Positions 7,847 through 16,831 of a DNA stretch of 64,000 bases are shown here, one piece after another. Every line of letters starts with the position of its first letter. The stretch's first letter is position 1. The position numbers and the translations under genes are program-made. A model generated the notes under the pieces. That model was not told the DNA's origin and made no database searches. It saw only the letters and a list, made by a program, of their open reading frames with translations. Source of the stretch: Telmatospirillum sp. J64-1 (GTDB lineage Bacteria > Pseudomonadota > Alphaproteobacteria > Rhodospirillales > Magnetospirillaceae); the NCBI RefSeq assembly GCF_006980715.1, contig NZ_SBHN01000026.1, forward strand, positions 1 through 64,000, written 5' to 3'.

Positions 7847-9103
7847 TTACTGATAGCCCTCGGGGAAGGGATTGGGCTCCATCAGCTCCTTGGTCTCGTA
7901 GATCACGTCATACTGGCCGTCCGCCCGGGCCAGGCCGATGCGGGTCTTGCTCCACAGGTGATGGTTGGGGTGGATCTTGACGTAGCCTTCCGGCGCCGTG
8001 GTCAGTTCCAGCTCGATCGAGGCTTCGCGAACCTTGTCCACATCGAAGCTGCCGGCCTTCTCGACGGCGGCCTTCCACAGCCAGGGCCCCAGATAGGCGG
8101 CCTGGGTGACGTCGCCGATGACGATGTCCTTGCCCCAGCGCTCCTGGAAGGCCTGGACGAAGGCCTTGTTGTTCTCGTTGTCCAGCGACTGGAAATACTT
8201 CATCGCGGCATAGGCGCCGGCAATGTTCTCGCCGCCGATGCCCTGGATCTCGTCCTCGGTCACCGAGATGGTCAGCAGGGTCTGCTTGCTGAGGTCGATG
8301 CCCGCGGCCTTCAACTGCTTGTAGAAGGCGACGTTGCTGCCGCCCACGATGATGGCGTAGATGACGTCCGGCTTGGTCAGCTTGATCTTGTTGATCACCG
8401 AATTGAACTGGGTATGGCCCAGCGGGAAGTAATCCTCGCCGACCACCTTCATGCCGTTCATTTCGATATGCTTGCGGGCGATCTTGTTCGAGGTGCGCGG
8501 CCAGATATAGTCCGAGCCCAGCAGGTAGAAGCTCTTCGCGCCCTTCTCCTCGGCCACCCAGTCCAGACCCGCCAGGATCTGCTGGGTTGCCTCCTGGCCG
8601 GTATAGATGACGTTCTTCGACTGCTCCAGGCCTTCATAGAAGGTGGGATAGTAGAGCAGGCCGTTCTCCCTTTCGAAGATCGGCAGAACCGCCTTGCGCG
8701 AAGCCGAGGTCCAGCAGCCGAAGACGGCGGCGGCCTTGTCGTTGACCAGCAGCTTGCGCGCCTTTTCGGCGAAGGTGGGCCAGTCGCTGGCGCCGTCTTC
8801 CTGGATGTACTTGATCTGGCGGCCCAGCACGCCGCCCATGGCGTTGATCTGCTCGATGGCCAATTTCTCGGCCTGCACCGACCCGGTTTCCGAAATGGCC
8901 ATGGTGCCGGTGACCGAGTGCAGGATGCCCACCGTCACTTCCGTATCGGTCACGGCAAGGCCGGTCGTGTTGACTTCCGCCGTCGGCGGATTCGCCGCCA
9001 GGACATCGAGCGGCGCCAGGGCCGTGGCGGACAGCATGGCCGCGCCGACCAGGCGCTTCCAGTGAGGCAGGGTGGAACCACCCGGATTGCGATGAGACGT
9101 CAT
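7847..9103 (-). CDS. urtA: Urea/amide ABC transporter substrate-binding protein UrtA
   Basis: The 418-aa periplasmic type-I binding protein has a signal peptide (KRLVGAAMLSATALAPLDVLAA, cleavage near residue 37). The family block VTVGILHSVTGTMAISETG follows, with the ligand-site region CWTSASRKAVLPIFE and LLYYPTFYEGLEQSKNVIYTG; these are UrtA/FmdD-type motifs rather than LivJ. The start at 9103 is taken because AGGAGGGG precedes it and it begins the signal peptide. It is the first gene of the operon urtABCDE-fmdAB. It delivers ligand to UrtBC. Urea or short amides are both possible ligands, and the formamidase linkage favours amides. Confidence 0.88.
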   Translation of the reverse strand: MTSHRNPGGSTLPHWKRLVGAAMLSATALAPLDVLAANPPTAEVNTTGLAVTDTEVTVGILHSVTGTMAISETGSVQAEKLAIEQINAMGGVLGRQIKYIQEDGASDWPTFAEKARKLLVNDKAAAVFGCWTSASRKAVLPIFERENGLLYYPTFYEGLEQSKNVIYTGQEATQQILAGLDWVAEEKGAKSFYLLGSDYIWPRTSNKIARKHIEMNGMKVVGEDYFPLGHTQFNSVINKIKLTKPDVIYAIIVGGSNVAFYKQLKAAGIDLSKQTLLTISVTEDEIQGIGGENIAGAYAAMKYFQSLDNENNKAFVQAFQERWGKDIVIGDVTQAAYLGPWLWKAAVEKAGSFDVDKVREASIELELTTAPEGYVKIHPNHHLWSKTRIGLARADGQYDVIYETKELMEPNPFPEGYQ

Positions 9104-9280
9104 TTCCCCTCCTCTCGAGGACACCAACAGGGCAAGGCGGAAGGCTCCACCTTCGTGCCGGAGAATGGTCGGGGAATTTGTGCGGCGCACCCATACGTGT
9201 TTCTGCGTATATGGCCGCCGGCCGGTCGGCGTTAGTCTTCAAGGCAAGATGGAACAGGAGTGTCCAATGCCCGCCAGTCA

Positions 9281-9309
9281 TTGACCTATGTAAAATGTAG
9301 ACATAAGCT
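9281..9309 (+). promoter_or_regulatory. Candidate sigma-70 promoter of the hybrid kinase gene
   Basis: TTGACC (9281-9286) and TAAGCT (9304-9309) are separated by 17 bp, in the AT-richer 330-bp divergent region between urtA and the kinase gene. No clear sigma-54 element was seen for urtA in the same gap. Confidence 0.4.
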
Positions 9310-9434
9310 TCTTGTGCGGCGCATCAATGCAGTCCTCCGTCCGCATAGACTTTACGGATATTTACCGGAAACAGAAAAAGAAAGAAAATCCGCATGCCGC
9401 GCGCCTTCATCGACGAGGAGCCCGTTCAACCGGT

Positions 9435-12400
9435 ATGACAGCCCGCCAGAGAATTGTCCGCGTGCGCCGCCAGTACAATCAATGGGTCGCGAACCAGACC
9501 CTGGAAGACTATGCCCTGCGCTTCACCGCCAAGGGCGCGCGGCGCTGGTCGGCTTGGCGGGTCGGCAACACCGCCATGGGTTCCATCTCCTTCCTCGCCC
9601 TGGAAGCCATCGGCGGCGCCATCACCCTCAGCTACGGCTTCGACAATGCGGTGGCGGCCATCCTGGTGGTGGCGGCCATCATCCTGGCCACCGGCATTCC
9701 CATCACCTATTACGCCGCCAAGCATGGCGTGGACATCGACCTGCTGACGCGCGGGGCAGGCTTCGGCTATCTCGGCTCGACCATCACCTCGCTGATCTAC
9801 GCCTCCTTCACTTTCATTTTCTTTGCGCTGGAGGCCGCCATCCTGGCGATGGCCCTGGAATTGCTGGTCGGCATTCCTGTCTCGGTCGGCTATCTGCTCA
9901 GCGCCGTGGTGGTGATACCACTGGTCACCTACGGCATCACCGTGGTCAGCCGCTTCCAGCTCTGGACCCAACCCGTCTGGCTGGGCCTGCAGATCCTGCC
10001 CTTCATCTTCATCGCCTTCCAGGACCCGGCGTCCATCGACGGCTGGAAAAACTTCGAGGGCCGCACGGAAGGCGGCGGGTTCAACCTGCTGATGTTCGGA
10101 GCCGCCGCCGGGGTGGTCTTCGCGCTGATCGCCCAGATCGGCGAGCAGGTGGATTTCCTGCGCTTCCTGCCCGAGAAGAAGGGCCAGAGCAGCAGACGGC
10201 GCCTGGCGTGGTGGGTGGCGATGCTGAGCGCGGGGCCGGGATGGATGGTGCTGGGGGCGTTGAAGCTGCTGGCCGGTTCCTTCCTGGTCTATTTCGCCCT
10301 CAGCCACGGCGTCGAGACGGAGCATGCCGCCGAACCGACGCGGATGTATCTGGCGCTGTTCGAGCATGTCTTCTCGGTCCCGGCCCTGGCGCTGGGCTTC
10401 ACCGGCATCTTCGTCGTGCTGTCCCAGGTGAAGATCAATGTCACCAATGCCTATGCCGGTTCCATCGCCTGGTCGAACTTCTTCTCACGCCTGACCCACA
10501 GCCATCCGGGCCGGGTGGTCTGGCTGGTCTTTAATGTCGCCATCGCCTTCCTGCTGATGGAATTCGGCATCTATGGCGCGCTGGAACAGATCCTGGGGCT
10601 TTATTCCATCGTCGCCATCGCCTGGGTCGGCACCATCGTCGCCGATCTGGTGGTGAACAAGCCGCTAGGTTTCAGCCCTCCCCATATCGAATTCCGCCGC
10701 GCCCATCTCTACGACATTAATCCGGTCGGGCTGGGTTCGACGGCCGTGGCGACCCTTGCGGCGGGGCTGGCTTATTTCGGCGTCTTCGGCGCCTATCCCC
10801 AGGCCTTCGCCACCTTCATCGCGCTCGGCGTGCCCTTCGCCGCCGCCCCGCTGATCGCCTGGGCCGGCGGGCGGAACTTCTATCTCGCCCGCCCGCCGGG
10901 CGAGCACCTGCCCGAACGAAAGCGGCTGCAATGCTGCATCTGCGAATATGAATTCGACCGCGAGGACATGGCCTCCTGCCCGGCCTATGGCGGCTGCATC
11001 TGCTCGCTCTGCTGCTCGCTGGACGCCCGCTGCCACGACCTCTGCAAGACCAATGCCCGGCTTTCCCAGCAGGCGGCCAACATCCTGGGCAACCTTCTGC
11101 CCCAGAACGTCCTCGACAAGACCCTGCGCCCGCTGGGCACCTATCTCGCCGCTTCCTCACTGACGCTCCTGATCATCGGGGCGGTGCTCTACCTGATCTA
11201 TCTCCAGATCCAGTCCCAATACGAGATCGACGGCGCGATCATCGGCGGCGCCTTCCTGCGCGTCTTCGTCATCATGGTCATCGTCACCGGCGTGGCGGCC
11301 TGGCTGTTCGTGCTGGCCCAGGAAAGCCGCCGGGTGGCGCAGGCGGAATCACAGCGCCAGACCAATCTGCTGATCAATGAGATCGAAGCCCACAAGCTGA
11401 CCGACGAGAAACTGCAAAAGGCCAAGGAAGCCGCCGAGGCCGCCAATCTCGCCAAGTCCCGCTACCTGGTCGGCATCAGCCACGAGGTCCGCGCCCCGCT
11501 CAACGCCATCTTCGGTTATGCCCAGTTGCTGGAGCGCGACGCCGACATGCCGCCCCACCGGCGCGAGGCGATCAAGGTCATCCGCCGCAGTTCGGAGCAC
11601 CTGTCGGGACTGATCGACGGCCTGCTGGACATCTCGAAGATCGAAGCCGGCCATCTGCATCTCGACCGCAACGAGGTGCGGCTCGATGAATTCCTAGCGC
11701 AGCTGGTGGGCATGTTCAGCCTGCAAGCGCAGGACAAGGGCGTGCGTTTCGTCTTCGATCCCGCCAGCAACCTGCCCGACGTCGTCTATACCGATGAAAG
11801 CCGCCTGCGGCAGATTCTCATCAACCTGCTGTCCAATGCCATGAAGTTCACCGAAGCCGGGCAGGTGACGCTGCGCGTGCGCTATCGCAGCCAAGTGGCC
11901 GAATTCGATATCGAGGATACCGGCCTGGGCATCCGCCCCGAGGATATCGGGCGGATCTTCGAGCCCTTCGAGCGCGGCCGCCTGCCCAAGGCCACCAGCA
12001 CTCCGGGCACCGGGCTGGGCCTGACCATCACCAAGCTGCTGACCCAGATCCTGGGGGGCGAAATCTCGGTGACCAGCGAGTTGGGCAAGGGCAGCCGCTT
12101 CCGTGTCAGGCTGCTGCTGTCCGAGGTCAGCCACCGCGAGGCCGCGTTCCCGGTGGAACGGATGATCGGAGGCTATGCCGGGCGGCGGCTGACGATCATG
12201 GTCGCCGACGACGATCCCGCCCACCGCGCGCTGGTCAAGGAAGTCCTGGCGCCCTTGGGCTTCACCATCATTGCCGCCCCCGACGGCGAGACCGCTCTGC
12301 TGCTGGCGCCGGAATGCCAGCCCGACCTGTTCCTGCTCGACATCTCCATGCCCGGCCTCAGCGGCTGGGAGGTGGCGCACCGGCTGCGCGACACCGGCTT

Positions 12401-12818
12401 CCGTGACGCCCGCATCATCATGGTTTCGGCCAATGCCCTGGAATACCGCCGCGAGCGCAGCCCCGAAGACGCCCATAACGATTTCCTACTCAAGCCGCTG
12501 AACATCTCACTGCTGCTGGAACGAATGGCCTCCTTGCTCGGCCTGACATGGCTGGCTCATCCCGCCCTGGCGGAAACAGCCCCCCTGCCCGGCTCCACGC
12601 CCCTGCCCGGCCAACACGTGGCGGAACTGCGGCAGCTTGCCGAGATCGGCTATGTGCGCGGCCTGCAAGCGAAGCTGGAAGCGATGGAGCGGGACTTGCC
12701 GCAAAGCAGCCGCATCATCCTTCGCCTGCGCGGGCTGGTGGACAGCTTCGACCTCAATGCCCTGGCGGCTGCGCTCGACCGTATGACCGAGGAGGAAACT
12801 TCCCTTGAAATCTCGTGA
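9435..12818 (+). CDS. Hybrid histidine kinase with NCS1-permease-like sensor half and Cys-rich domain
   Basis: The protein has 1127 aa from the chosen ATG (GAGGAG lies 14 nt upstream; an in-frame ATG at 9327 is an alternative). Residues 1-490 form about twelve membrane helices resembling NCS1 cytosine/allantoin permeases. Residues 500-537 hold ten cysteines (500, 501, 503, 515, 521, 523, 526, 527, 533, 537), suggesting a metal or Fe-S site. Two more helices and a short coiled coil lead to the kinase: H-box SHEVRAPLN with His683, N-box NLLSNAMKFT, then DTGLGI and GTGLGLTI. A receiver domain with Asp969 and a C-terminal helical tail follow. Divergent to urt-fmd, it probably senses the transported nitrogen compound or its flux. 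That is inference. Confidence 0.85.
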   Translation: MTARQRIVRVRRQYNQWVANQTLEDYALRFTAKGARRWSAWRVGNTAMGSISFLALEAIGGAITLSYGFDNAVAAILVVAAIILATGIPITYYAAKHGVDIDLLTRGAGFGYLGSTITSLIYASFTFIFFALEAAILAMALELLVGIPVSVGYLLSAVVVIPLVTYGITVVSRFQLWTQPVWLGLQILPFIFIAFQDPASIDGWKNFEGRTEGGGFNLLMFGAAAGVVFALIAQIGEQVDFLRFLPEKKGQSSRRRLAWWVAMLSAGPGWMVLGALKLLAGSFLVYFALSHGVETEHAAEPTRMYLALFEHVFSVPALALGFTGIFVVLSQVKINVTNAYAGSIAWSNFFSRLTHSHPGRVVWLVFNVAIAFLLMEFGIYGALEQILGLYSIVAIAWVGTIVADLVVNKPLGFSPPHIEFRRAHLYDINPVGLGSTAVATLAAGLAYFGVFGAYPQAFATFIALGVPFAAAPLIAWAGGRNFYLARPPGEHLPERKRLQCCICEYEFDREDMASCPAYGGCICSLCCSLDARCHDLCKTNARLSQQAANILGNLLPQNVLDKTLRPLGTYLAASSLTLLIIGAVLYLIYLQIQSQYEIDGAIIGGAFLRVFVIMVIVTGVAAWLFVLAQESRRVAQAESQRQTNLLINEIEAHKLTDEKLQKAKEAAEAANLAKSRYLVGISHEVRAPLNAIFGYAQLLERDADMPPHRREAIKVIRRSSEHLSGLIDGLLDISKIEAGHLHLDRNEVRLDEFLAQLVGMFSLQAQDKGVRFVFDPASNLPDVVYTDESRLRQILINLLSNAMKFTEAGQVTLRVRYRSQVAEFDIEDTGLGIRPEDIGRIFEPFERGRLPKATSTPGTGLGLTITKLLTQILGGEISVTSELGKGSRFRVRLLLSEVSHREAAFPVERMIGGYAGRRLTIMVADDDPAHRALVKEVLAPLGFTIIAAPDGETALLLAPECQPDLFLLDISMPGLSGWEVAHRLRDTGFRDARIIMVSANALEYRRERSPEDAHNDFLLKPLNISLLLERMASLLGLTWLAHPALAETAPLPGSTPLPGQHVAELRQLAEIGYVRGLQAKLEAMERDLPQSSRIILRLRGLVDSFDLNALAAALDRMTEEETSLEIS

Positions 12819-13743
12819 CATCGTCCTGGTCGTCGACGATTTCCCCGGCTCGCTGAGCATGCTGACCGATGCCATCGAAGCCGCCGGACTGACGGTGCTG
12901 GTGGCCCTGGAAGGGCCCAAGGCGCTGTCCCTGGTCGAGAAGATCACCCCCGACATCATCCTGATGGATGCCGTCATGCCCGAGATGGACGGGTTCGAGA
13001 CCTGCCGGCGGCTCAAGGCCATGCCCGCCCTGGCCGATGTGCCGGTCATCTTCATGACCGGCCTCAGCGAGACGGAACATGTGGTGAGGGGCTTCGAGGC
13101 CGGTGGGGTCGATTACGTCACCAAGCCCATCGTTCCGGAACAATTGATCGCACGGATCAAAGTCCATCTCGCCAATGCCCGCCTGACCCAAAGCGCCCGC
13201 GCCGCCCTGGATGCGACAGGAAAATACCTGCTGGCAGTGGGCCGCGACGGCACGCTACGCTGGGCCACGCCGCAGGCTTCGGAACGCTTGGCGGATCTTC
13301 TCGCCCCCGTCCCGGCCGCGCATGACGACAGGATGGACGTGACCGTCCTGCCCCAGCCGGTCGTTTCCTGGCTGGGGCAGGTCACGAATGCCGGAGCCAA
13401 GGGGGGCGAGGTCACGGGTCCGGTCCTGGGCAAGGCCGAGAACGGCCCATTGCGGCTTTGCTATGTAGGGCAGGTCGGGCCGGATGAATTCCTGCTGCGC
13501 CTGGTCGAGGACAAGCGCCCGCGCGAGGAAGACCTGCTGAAGCAACATCTGGCCCTGACGACGCGCGAGGCCGAAGTGCTGCTGTGGGTCGCCCGGGGCA
13601 AGGCCAGCCGCGACATCGCGACCATCCTGGGCCTCAGCCCGCGCACGGTGGACAAGCATCTGGAACAGGTCTACGGCAAGCTGGGCGTGGAAAACCGCGC
13701 AGGCGCCGCCGTGGCGGCCATGAAAGTCCTGACGCGGGAGTAG
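12805..13743 (+). CDS. LuxR-type two-component response regulator
   Basis: The 312-aa protein has an N-terminal receiver domain (D11/D12, phospho-acceptor Asp55, Lys107 in TKP) and a middle segment of about 110 residues without clear homology. A C-terminal LuxR/FixJ helix-turn-helix (LTTREAEVLLWVARGKASRDIATILGLS...) completes it. It starts with TTG preceded by GGAGGAAAC and overlaps the kinase gene by 14 bp, so the pair is translationally coupled. It is the probable phosphotransfer target of that kinase. The divergent urt-fmd operon is the most obvious regulatory target, which is inferred from location only. Confidence 0.85.
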   Translation: MKSRDIVLVVDDFPGSLSMLTDAIEAAGLTVLVALEGPKALSLVEKITPDIILMDAVMPEMDGFETCRRLKAMPALADVPVIFMTGLSETEHVVRGFEAGGVDYVTKPIVPEQLIARIKVHLANARLTQSARAALDATGKYLLAVGRDGTLRWATPQASERLADLLAPVPAAHDDRMDVTVLPQPVVSWLGQVTNAGAKGGEVTGPVLGKAENGPLRLCYVGQVGPDEFLLRLVEDKRPREEDLLKQHLALTTREAEVLLWVARGKASRDIATILGLSPRTVDKHLEQVYGKLGVENRAGAAVAAMKVLTRE

Positions 13744-13860
13744 ACCACCCGGCACCACGGCTCGCCCTCCGCCAGGAATCGCAGGGGGCAGGCTGCAACA
13801 AGATCATCGCGCCCGCTGTTATGCCCGTGAAGAAAAGGCGTCACGAGGAACGGAGGGCCG

Positions 13861-14874
13861 ATGTTTGGAAACCGATTGTCGATGCGCGGCTTGGCGATGG
13901 TCGCCGGGGGCGTCTCGCTGGGAATGCTCGCGGGCAACCTCCTGAGCCGCCGCGGCGGGCGGGACATCACGTCCTTGCCGACAGAAGGCGCGGAAGAATA
14001 CGGCCGTCCCGATCCCCAGCAGGAAAGACTATGGCGGACCGTCGTCCATCTCGCTTCCGAGATCGGCCCGAGGAACATCCACCATTATGGCGCCCTGTGC
14101 GCCGCGCAAAACTTCATCACGCGCGCCTTCAAGGAAGCCGGGCTACCCCCAGTCCTCCAGACCTACGAGACCCGTGGCCGGACCTTTGCCAATATCGAAG
14201 CGGAGATAAGAGGGGAAAGCCGCAGCCGGGAGATCGTGATCATCGGGGCGCATTACGATACCCACAAACATTCCCCCGGCGCGGACGACAACGCCTCGGC
14301 CGTCGCCGCCCTTCTCGAATTGGCCCGGCATTTCAGCACGAGCCGGACCGCCCGCACACTGCGCTTCGTCGCCTTCACCAACGAGGAAAGCCCCTTCACC
14401 CACGGTAAGGACATGGGCAGCCGCGTCTATGCCGAACGCTGCCGCGCGCGAGGGGAGAAGGTGGTGGCCATGATCAGCCTGGAAATGCTTGGCTGCTATT
14501 CGGACCGGGAGGGCAGCCAGCTGCTGTCCTTGGGCGGGCGCCTGCTGCCCCGGAAGGGGAATTTCCTCGCTCTGGTCGCCAACAAACACTCGCAATCCCT
14601 GCTTGCCGGAGTGGAAGAGGTGCTGGGACGGCAGGGCCGCCTGCCTTACCAATCCCTGGTCCTTCCGACGCATCTGCCGGGGGCCTGGAGTTCCGATCAC
14701 TGGTCCTTCTGGAAGGCGGGATATCCGGCGCTGATGCTGACGGATACCGCCCGCCTCCGCAACAGCCACTACCATGGGCGCGGAGACACCCCCGAGAAAA
14801 TCGACATCAGCCGATTGAGCAAGGCGGTGGAGGACATGAAGCCCGTCATCCGCCTTCTCGCCATGAGCCGATAG
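13861..14874 (+). CDS. M28-family zinc aminopeptidase, membrane-anchored or secreted
   Basis: The 337-aa protein has an N-terminal hydrophobic segment (AMVAGGVSLGMLAGNLL, residues 12-28) that could be a signal or anchor. The M28 peptidase core follows, with metal ligands in IIGAHYDTHKHSPGADDNASA (His-x-Asp and Asp) and FTNEES (catalytic and ligand Glu). There is a further SSDHWSFW near the C-terminus, and NSHYHGRGDTPEKID supplies the last His/Asp region. Relatives cleave N-terminal amino acids from peptides and use two zinc ions. It sits between the two nitrogen operons and could supply amino acids, but no specific partner is visible. Confidence 0.8.
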   Translation: MFGNRLSMRGLAMVAGGVSLGMLAGNLLSRRGGRDITSLPTEGAEEYGRPDPQQERLWRTVVHLASEIGPRNIHHYGALCAAQNFITRAFKEAGLPPVLQTYETRGRTFANIEAEIRGESRSREIVIIGAHYDTHKHSPGADDNASAVAALLELARHFSTSRTARTLRFVAFTNEESPFTHGKDMGSRVYAERCRARGEKVVAMISLEMLGCYSDREGSQLLSLGGRLLPRKGNFLALVANKHSQSLLAGVEEVLGRQGRLPYQSLVLPTHLPGAWSSDHWSFWKAGYPALMLTDTARLRNSHYHGRGDTPEKIDISRLSKAVEDMKPVIRLLAMSR

Positions 14875-14881
14875 CCCCCGT

Positions 14882-15349
14882 TCAGAGGCCCAGGCCGCTC
14901 AGCCCCGGGAAGTCCAAGGGGCGTTGCACGCCCTGCCACAGGAACTTCCGTTCCCCGGCCGCTATCGGCACGTCGTTGATGCTGGCTTCCCGGCGGCGCA
15001 TCAGGCCGTTTTCATCGAATTCCCATTGCTCGTTACCATGGGAACGGAACCACTGCCCGGCACCGTCATGCCATTCATACTGGAAACGCACGGCAATACG
15101 GTTCCCGTGAAAGGCCCAGAGTTCCTTGATGAGGCGATAGTCCAGTTCCCGTTCCCATTTGCGGGTCAGGAAGGCGACGATGGCCGGGCGCCCTTGCAGG
15201 AAGTCCGAGCGGTTCCTCCACCAACTGTCTTCGGTATAGGCAAGCGACACGCGCTGCGGGTCGCGGCTGTTCCAGGCATCTTCCGCCATGCGGACTTTCC
15301 GAGTCGCGGTTTCCAAGGTGAAGGGCGGAAGCGGGGGACGAGGAGACAT
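14882..15349 (-). CDS. NTF2-like protein of the DUF1348 family
   Basis: The 155-aa protein has the SnoaL/NTF2-like pattern: an N-terminal helix with [27 protein letters not shown], then [33 protein letters not shown] and [11 protein letters not shown]. These match the DUF1348 family, whose members are small soluble cone-fold proteins without an agreed function. The start is set at MSPRPPLPP; five residues upstream would be possible. The gene follows cynS on the same strand but is separated from it by a terminator hairpin, so it is probably expressed on its own or by read-through. Confidence 0.75.
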   Translation of the reverse strand: MSPRPPLPPFTLETATRKVRMAEDAWNSRDPQRVSLAYTEDSWWRNRSDFLQGRPAIVAFLTRKWERELDYRLIKELWAFHGNRIAVRFQYEWHDGAGQWFRSHGNEQWEFDENGLMRRREASINDVPIAAGERKFLWQGVQRPLDFPGLSGLGL

Positions 15350-15364
15350 GACGCAGTCCTTCAA

Positions 15365-15394
15365 GAAAACGGGCGAAGCCTCCCGACTTCGCCC
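15365..15394 (-). terminator. Terminator after cynS
   Basis: On the minus strand a perfect 8-bp stem (GGGCGAAG / CTTCGCCC, 8-nt loop) is followed by GTTTTCTT. It lies 21 bp beyond the cynS stop codon and so closes the cyanate operon. Confidence 0.75.
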
Positions 15395-15415
15395 CTGTGT
15401 CGTCGCACGCGGCCG

Positions 15416-15904
15416 TCAGGCGTCGCCGAAGCCGTAATCGGGCACGCCCTCTTCATTGCCGTAATACTTGTACGGCAGGAACTTGCCCGACATGGTCAGC
15501 TTCACGCGGTCGCCCTTGGGATGAGGCAGGCGTTCCATGTCCATCTCGAAATCGATGGCCGACATGATGCCGTCGCCGAACTCCTCCTGGATCAGTTCCT
15601 TGAAGGTCGTCCCGTAGACCATGACCAGTTCATAGAAGCGGTAGATCAGGGGATCGGTCGGCGGCATCGCGGGAATGGAGCCGCGATAGGGCGGCTCGTT
15701 CAGCATCTTGGCCTCAGTGGGGGTCAGGCCGAACAGCTCGGCCGCCTTTTCCGCCTGCGGCTTGGTCAGCTTCATCTGGCCCAGCAGCGCAGCGGTAATC
15801 AGGATCGGCGAATAGCCCCCGATCGTCTCGGCGATCTGCTGCCAGCTCAGTCCCTTCTCGCGCTTGATATCGAGAATCTTTTCGGTCAGGTCTTCGCGCT
15901 TCAT
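15416..15904 (-). CDS. cynS: Cyanate hydratase (cyanase)
   Basis: The 162-aa protein aligns over its full length with cyanases. An N-terminal helical HTH-like domain is followed by the catalytic C-terminal domain. The catalytic residues Arg89, Glu92 and Ser115 lie in IYRFYELVMVYGTT and FGDGIMSAIDF, corresponding to E. coli R96, E99 and S122. The enzyme is a cytoplasmic decamer that converts cyanate and bicarbonate to carbamate, which decays to ammonia and CO2. Its ATG overlaps the stop of the upstream ABC ATPase gene (ATGA), so import and degradation are coupled. This makes cyanate the best-supported substrate of the preceding transporter. Confidence 0.95.
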   Translation of the reverse strand: MKREDLTEKILDIKREKGLSWQQIAETIGGYSPILITAALLGQMKLTKPQAEKAAELFGLTPTEAKMLNEPPYRGSIPAMPPTDPLIYRFYELVMVYGTTFKELIQEEFGDGIMSAIDFEMDMERLPHPKGDRVKLTMSGKFLPYKYYGNEEGVPDYGFGDA

Positions 15905-16827
15905 GGAACTCTCCTCGTCATCGAAGGGTGTTGCGCCGACGCTTGGTCGGACGAGATCGGGGCCACGGGTTCGGGCGCCGCATGGGGCCGAACCACCGGC
16001 GGGTTGCGGGGATCACGATCCGCGGCGGGGGCGTCGCGGAGCGTGCGGCTGCGGGTCACCAGGAAGTCGATCAGGTGGTTGCGCAGCGGGTAGTAATGCG
16101 GGTGACGATGCAGGTCGGTGCGGCTGCGGTCACGCGGTAGGGGATTCTCGACGATCTCGGCCACATGGGCATTGGGGCCGTTCGTCATCAGCACGATGCG
16201 GTCCGCCAGATACATGGCCTCGTCCACGTCATGGGTGATCATGAAGGTCGTCTGGCCGGTCTCCAGGCAGATGCGCCGGACTTCATCCTGAAGCGTGCCC
16301 CGCGTCAGCGCATCGAGCGCCGAAAAGGGCTCGTCCATCAGCAGGATCTTCGGCTCGATGGACAGGGCGCGGGCGATGCCGACGCGCTGCTTCATGCCGC
16401 CGGACAATTCGGCCGGGCGCTTCCTCTCCGCCCCTTCCAGGCCGACCAGGCTGATGAAGCGCTTGGCCTGCTTCTCGATCCAGTCCTTGCCCTTGGCGGG
16501 CCAGCGGGATTTCACCGCGAAGGCGACATTGCCGAGAACAGTGCGCCAGGGCAGCAGGGCATGGCTCTGGAAGATGACCGCGCGGTCGAGGCTGGGGCCG
16601 CCGATCTCGCGGCCGTCGACGATCACCGCCCCGTCCGAGGGGGCCTCCAATCCGGCCAGGATGTTGAGCACGGTGGTCTTGCCGCAGCCGGAATGGCCGA
16701 TCATGCAGACGAATTCGCCACGCCGGATCGGCAGCCACAGATCCTCGAAGATGACCGTCTCGTTGCCGCCGGGCGCCGGATAGCGCCGGGCGACCGCTTC
16801 GATGGAGATGAGGGGTTTTTCTGTCAT
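15901..16827 (-). CDS. cynD: Nitrate/cyanate-family ABC transporter ATP-binding protein
   Basis: The 308-aa ATPase is of the NrtD/CynD/TauB type. It has Walker A GHSGCGKT, Q-loop FQSHALLPWRTV, signature LSGGMKQRV and Walker B ILLMDEPFSALDA, then the H-loop THDVDEA. The roughly 50-residue C-terminal tail is rich in Pro and Ala and is not part of the ATPase fold. The start is set at MTEKPLIS, which fits the family and an upstream GGAGTG. It overlaps cynS by four bases and lies four bases after the permease gene. It energises uptake of cyanate, a role inferred from cyanase linkage. Confidence 0.85.
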   Translation of the reverse strand: MTEKPLISIEAVARRYPAPGGNETVIFEDLWLPIRRGEFVCMIGHSGCGKTTVLNILAGLEAPSDGAVIVDGREIGGPSLDRAVIFQSHALLPWRTVLGNVAFAVKSRWPAKGKDWIEKQAKRFISLVGLEGAERKRPAELSGGMKQRVGIARALSIEPKILLMDEPFSALDALTRGTLQDEVRRICLETGQTTFMITHDVDEAMYLADRIVLMTNGPNAHVAEIVENPLPRDRSRTDLHRHPHYYPLRNHLIDFLVTRSRTLRDAPAADRDPRNPPVVRPHAAPEPVAPISSDQASAQHPSMTRRVP

Positions 16828-16831
16828 GGCA

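Noticed and set aside
4233-9103. Branched-chain amino-acid (Liv) transporter
   Set aside because: UrtB, UrtD and UrtA-specific motifs and the link to formamidase argue for urea/amide.
5612-9235. Three long plus-strand frames (339-425 aa) opposite urtA-urtC
   Set aside because: They mirror conserved transporter genes and are rich in His, Gln and Asp, typical of antisense of high-GC membrane protein genes.
9104-9280. Sigma-54 promoter for urtA
   Set aside because: A GGCAC and a TTGCC occur on the right strand but their spacing is far too long.
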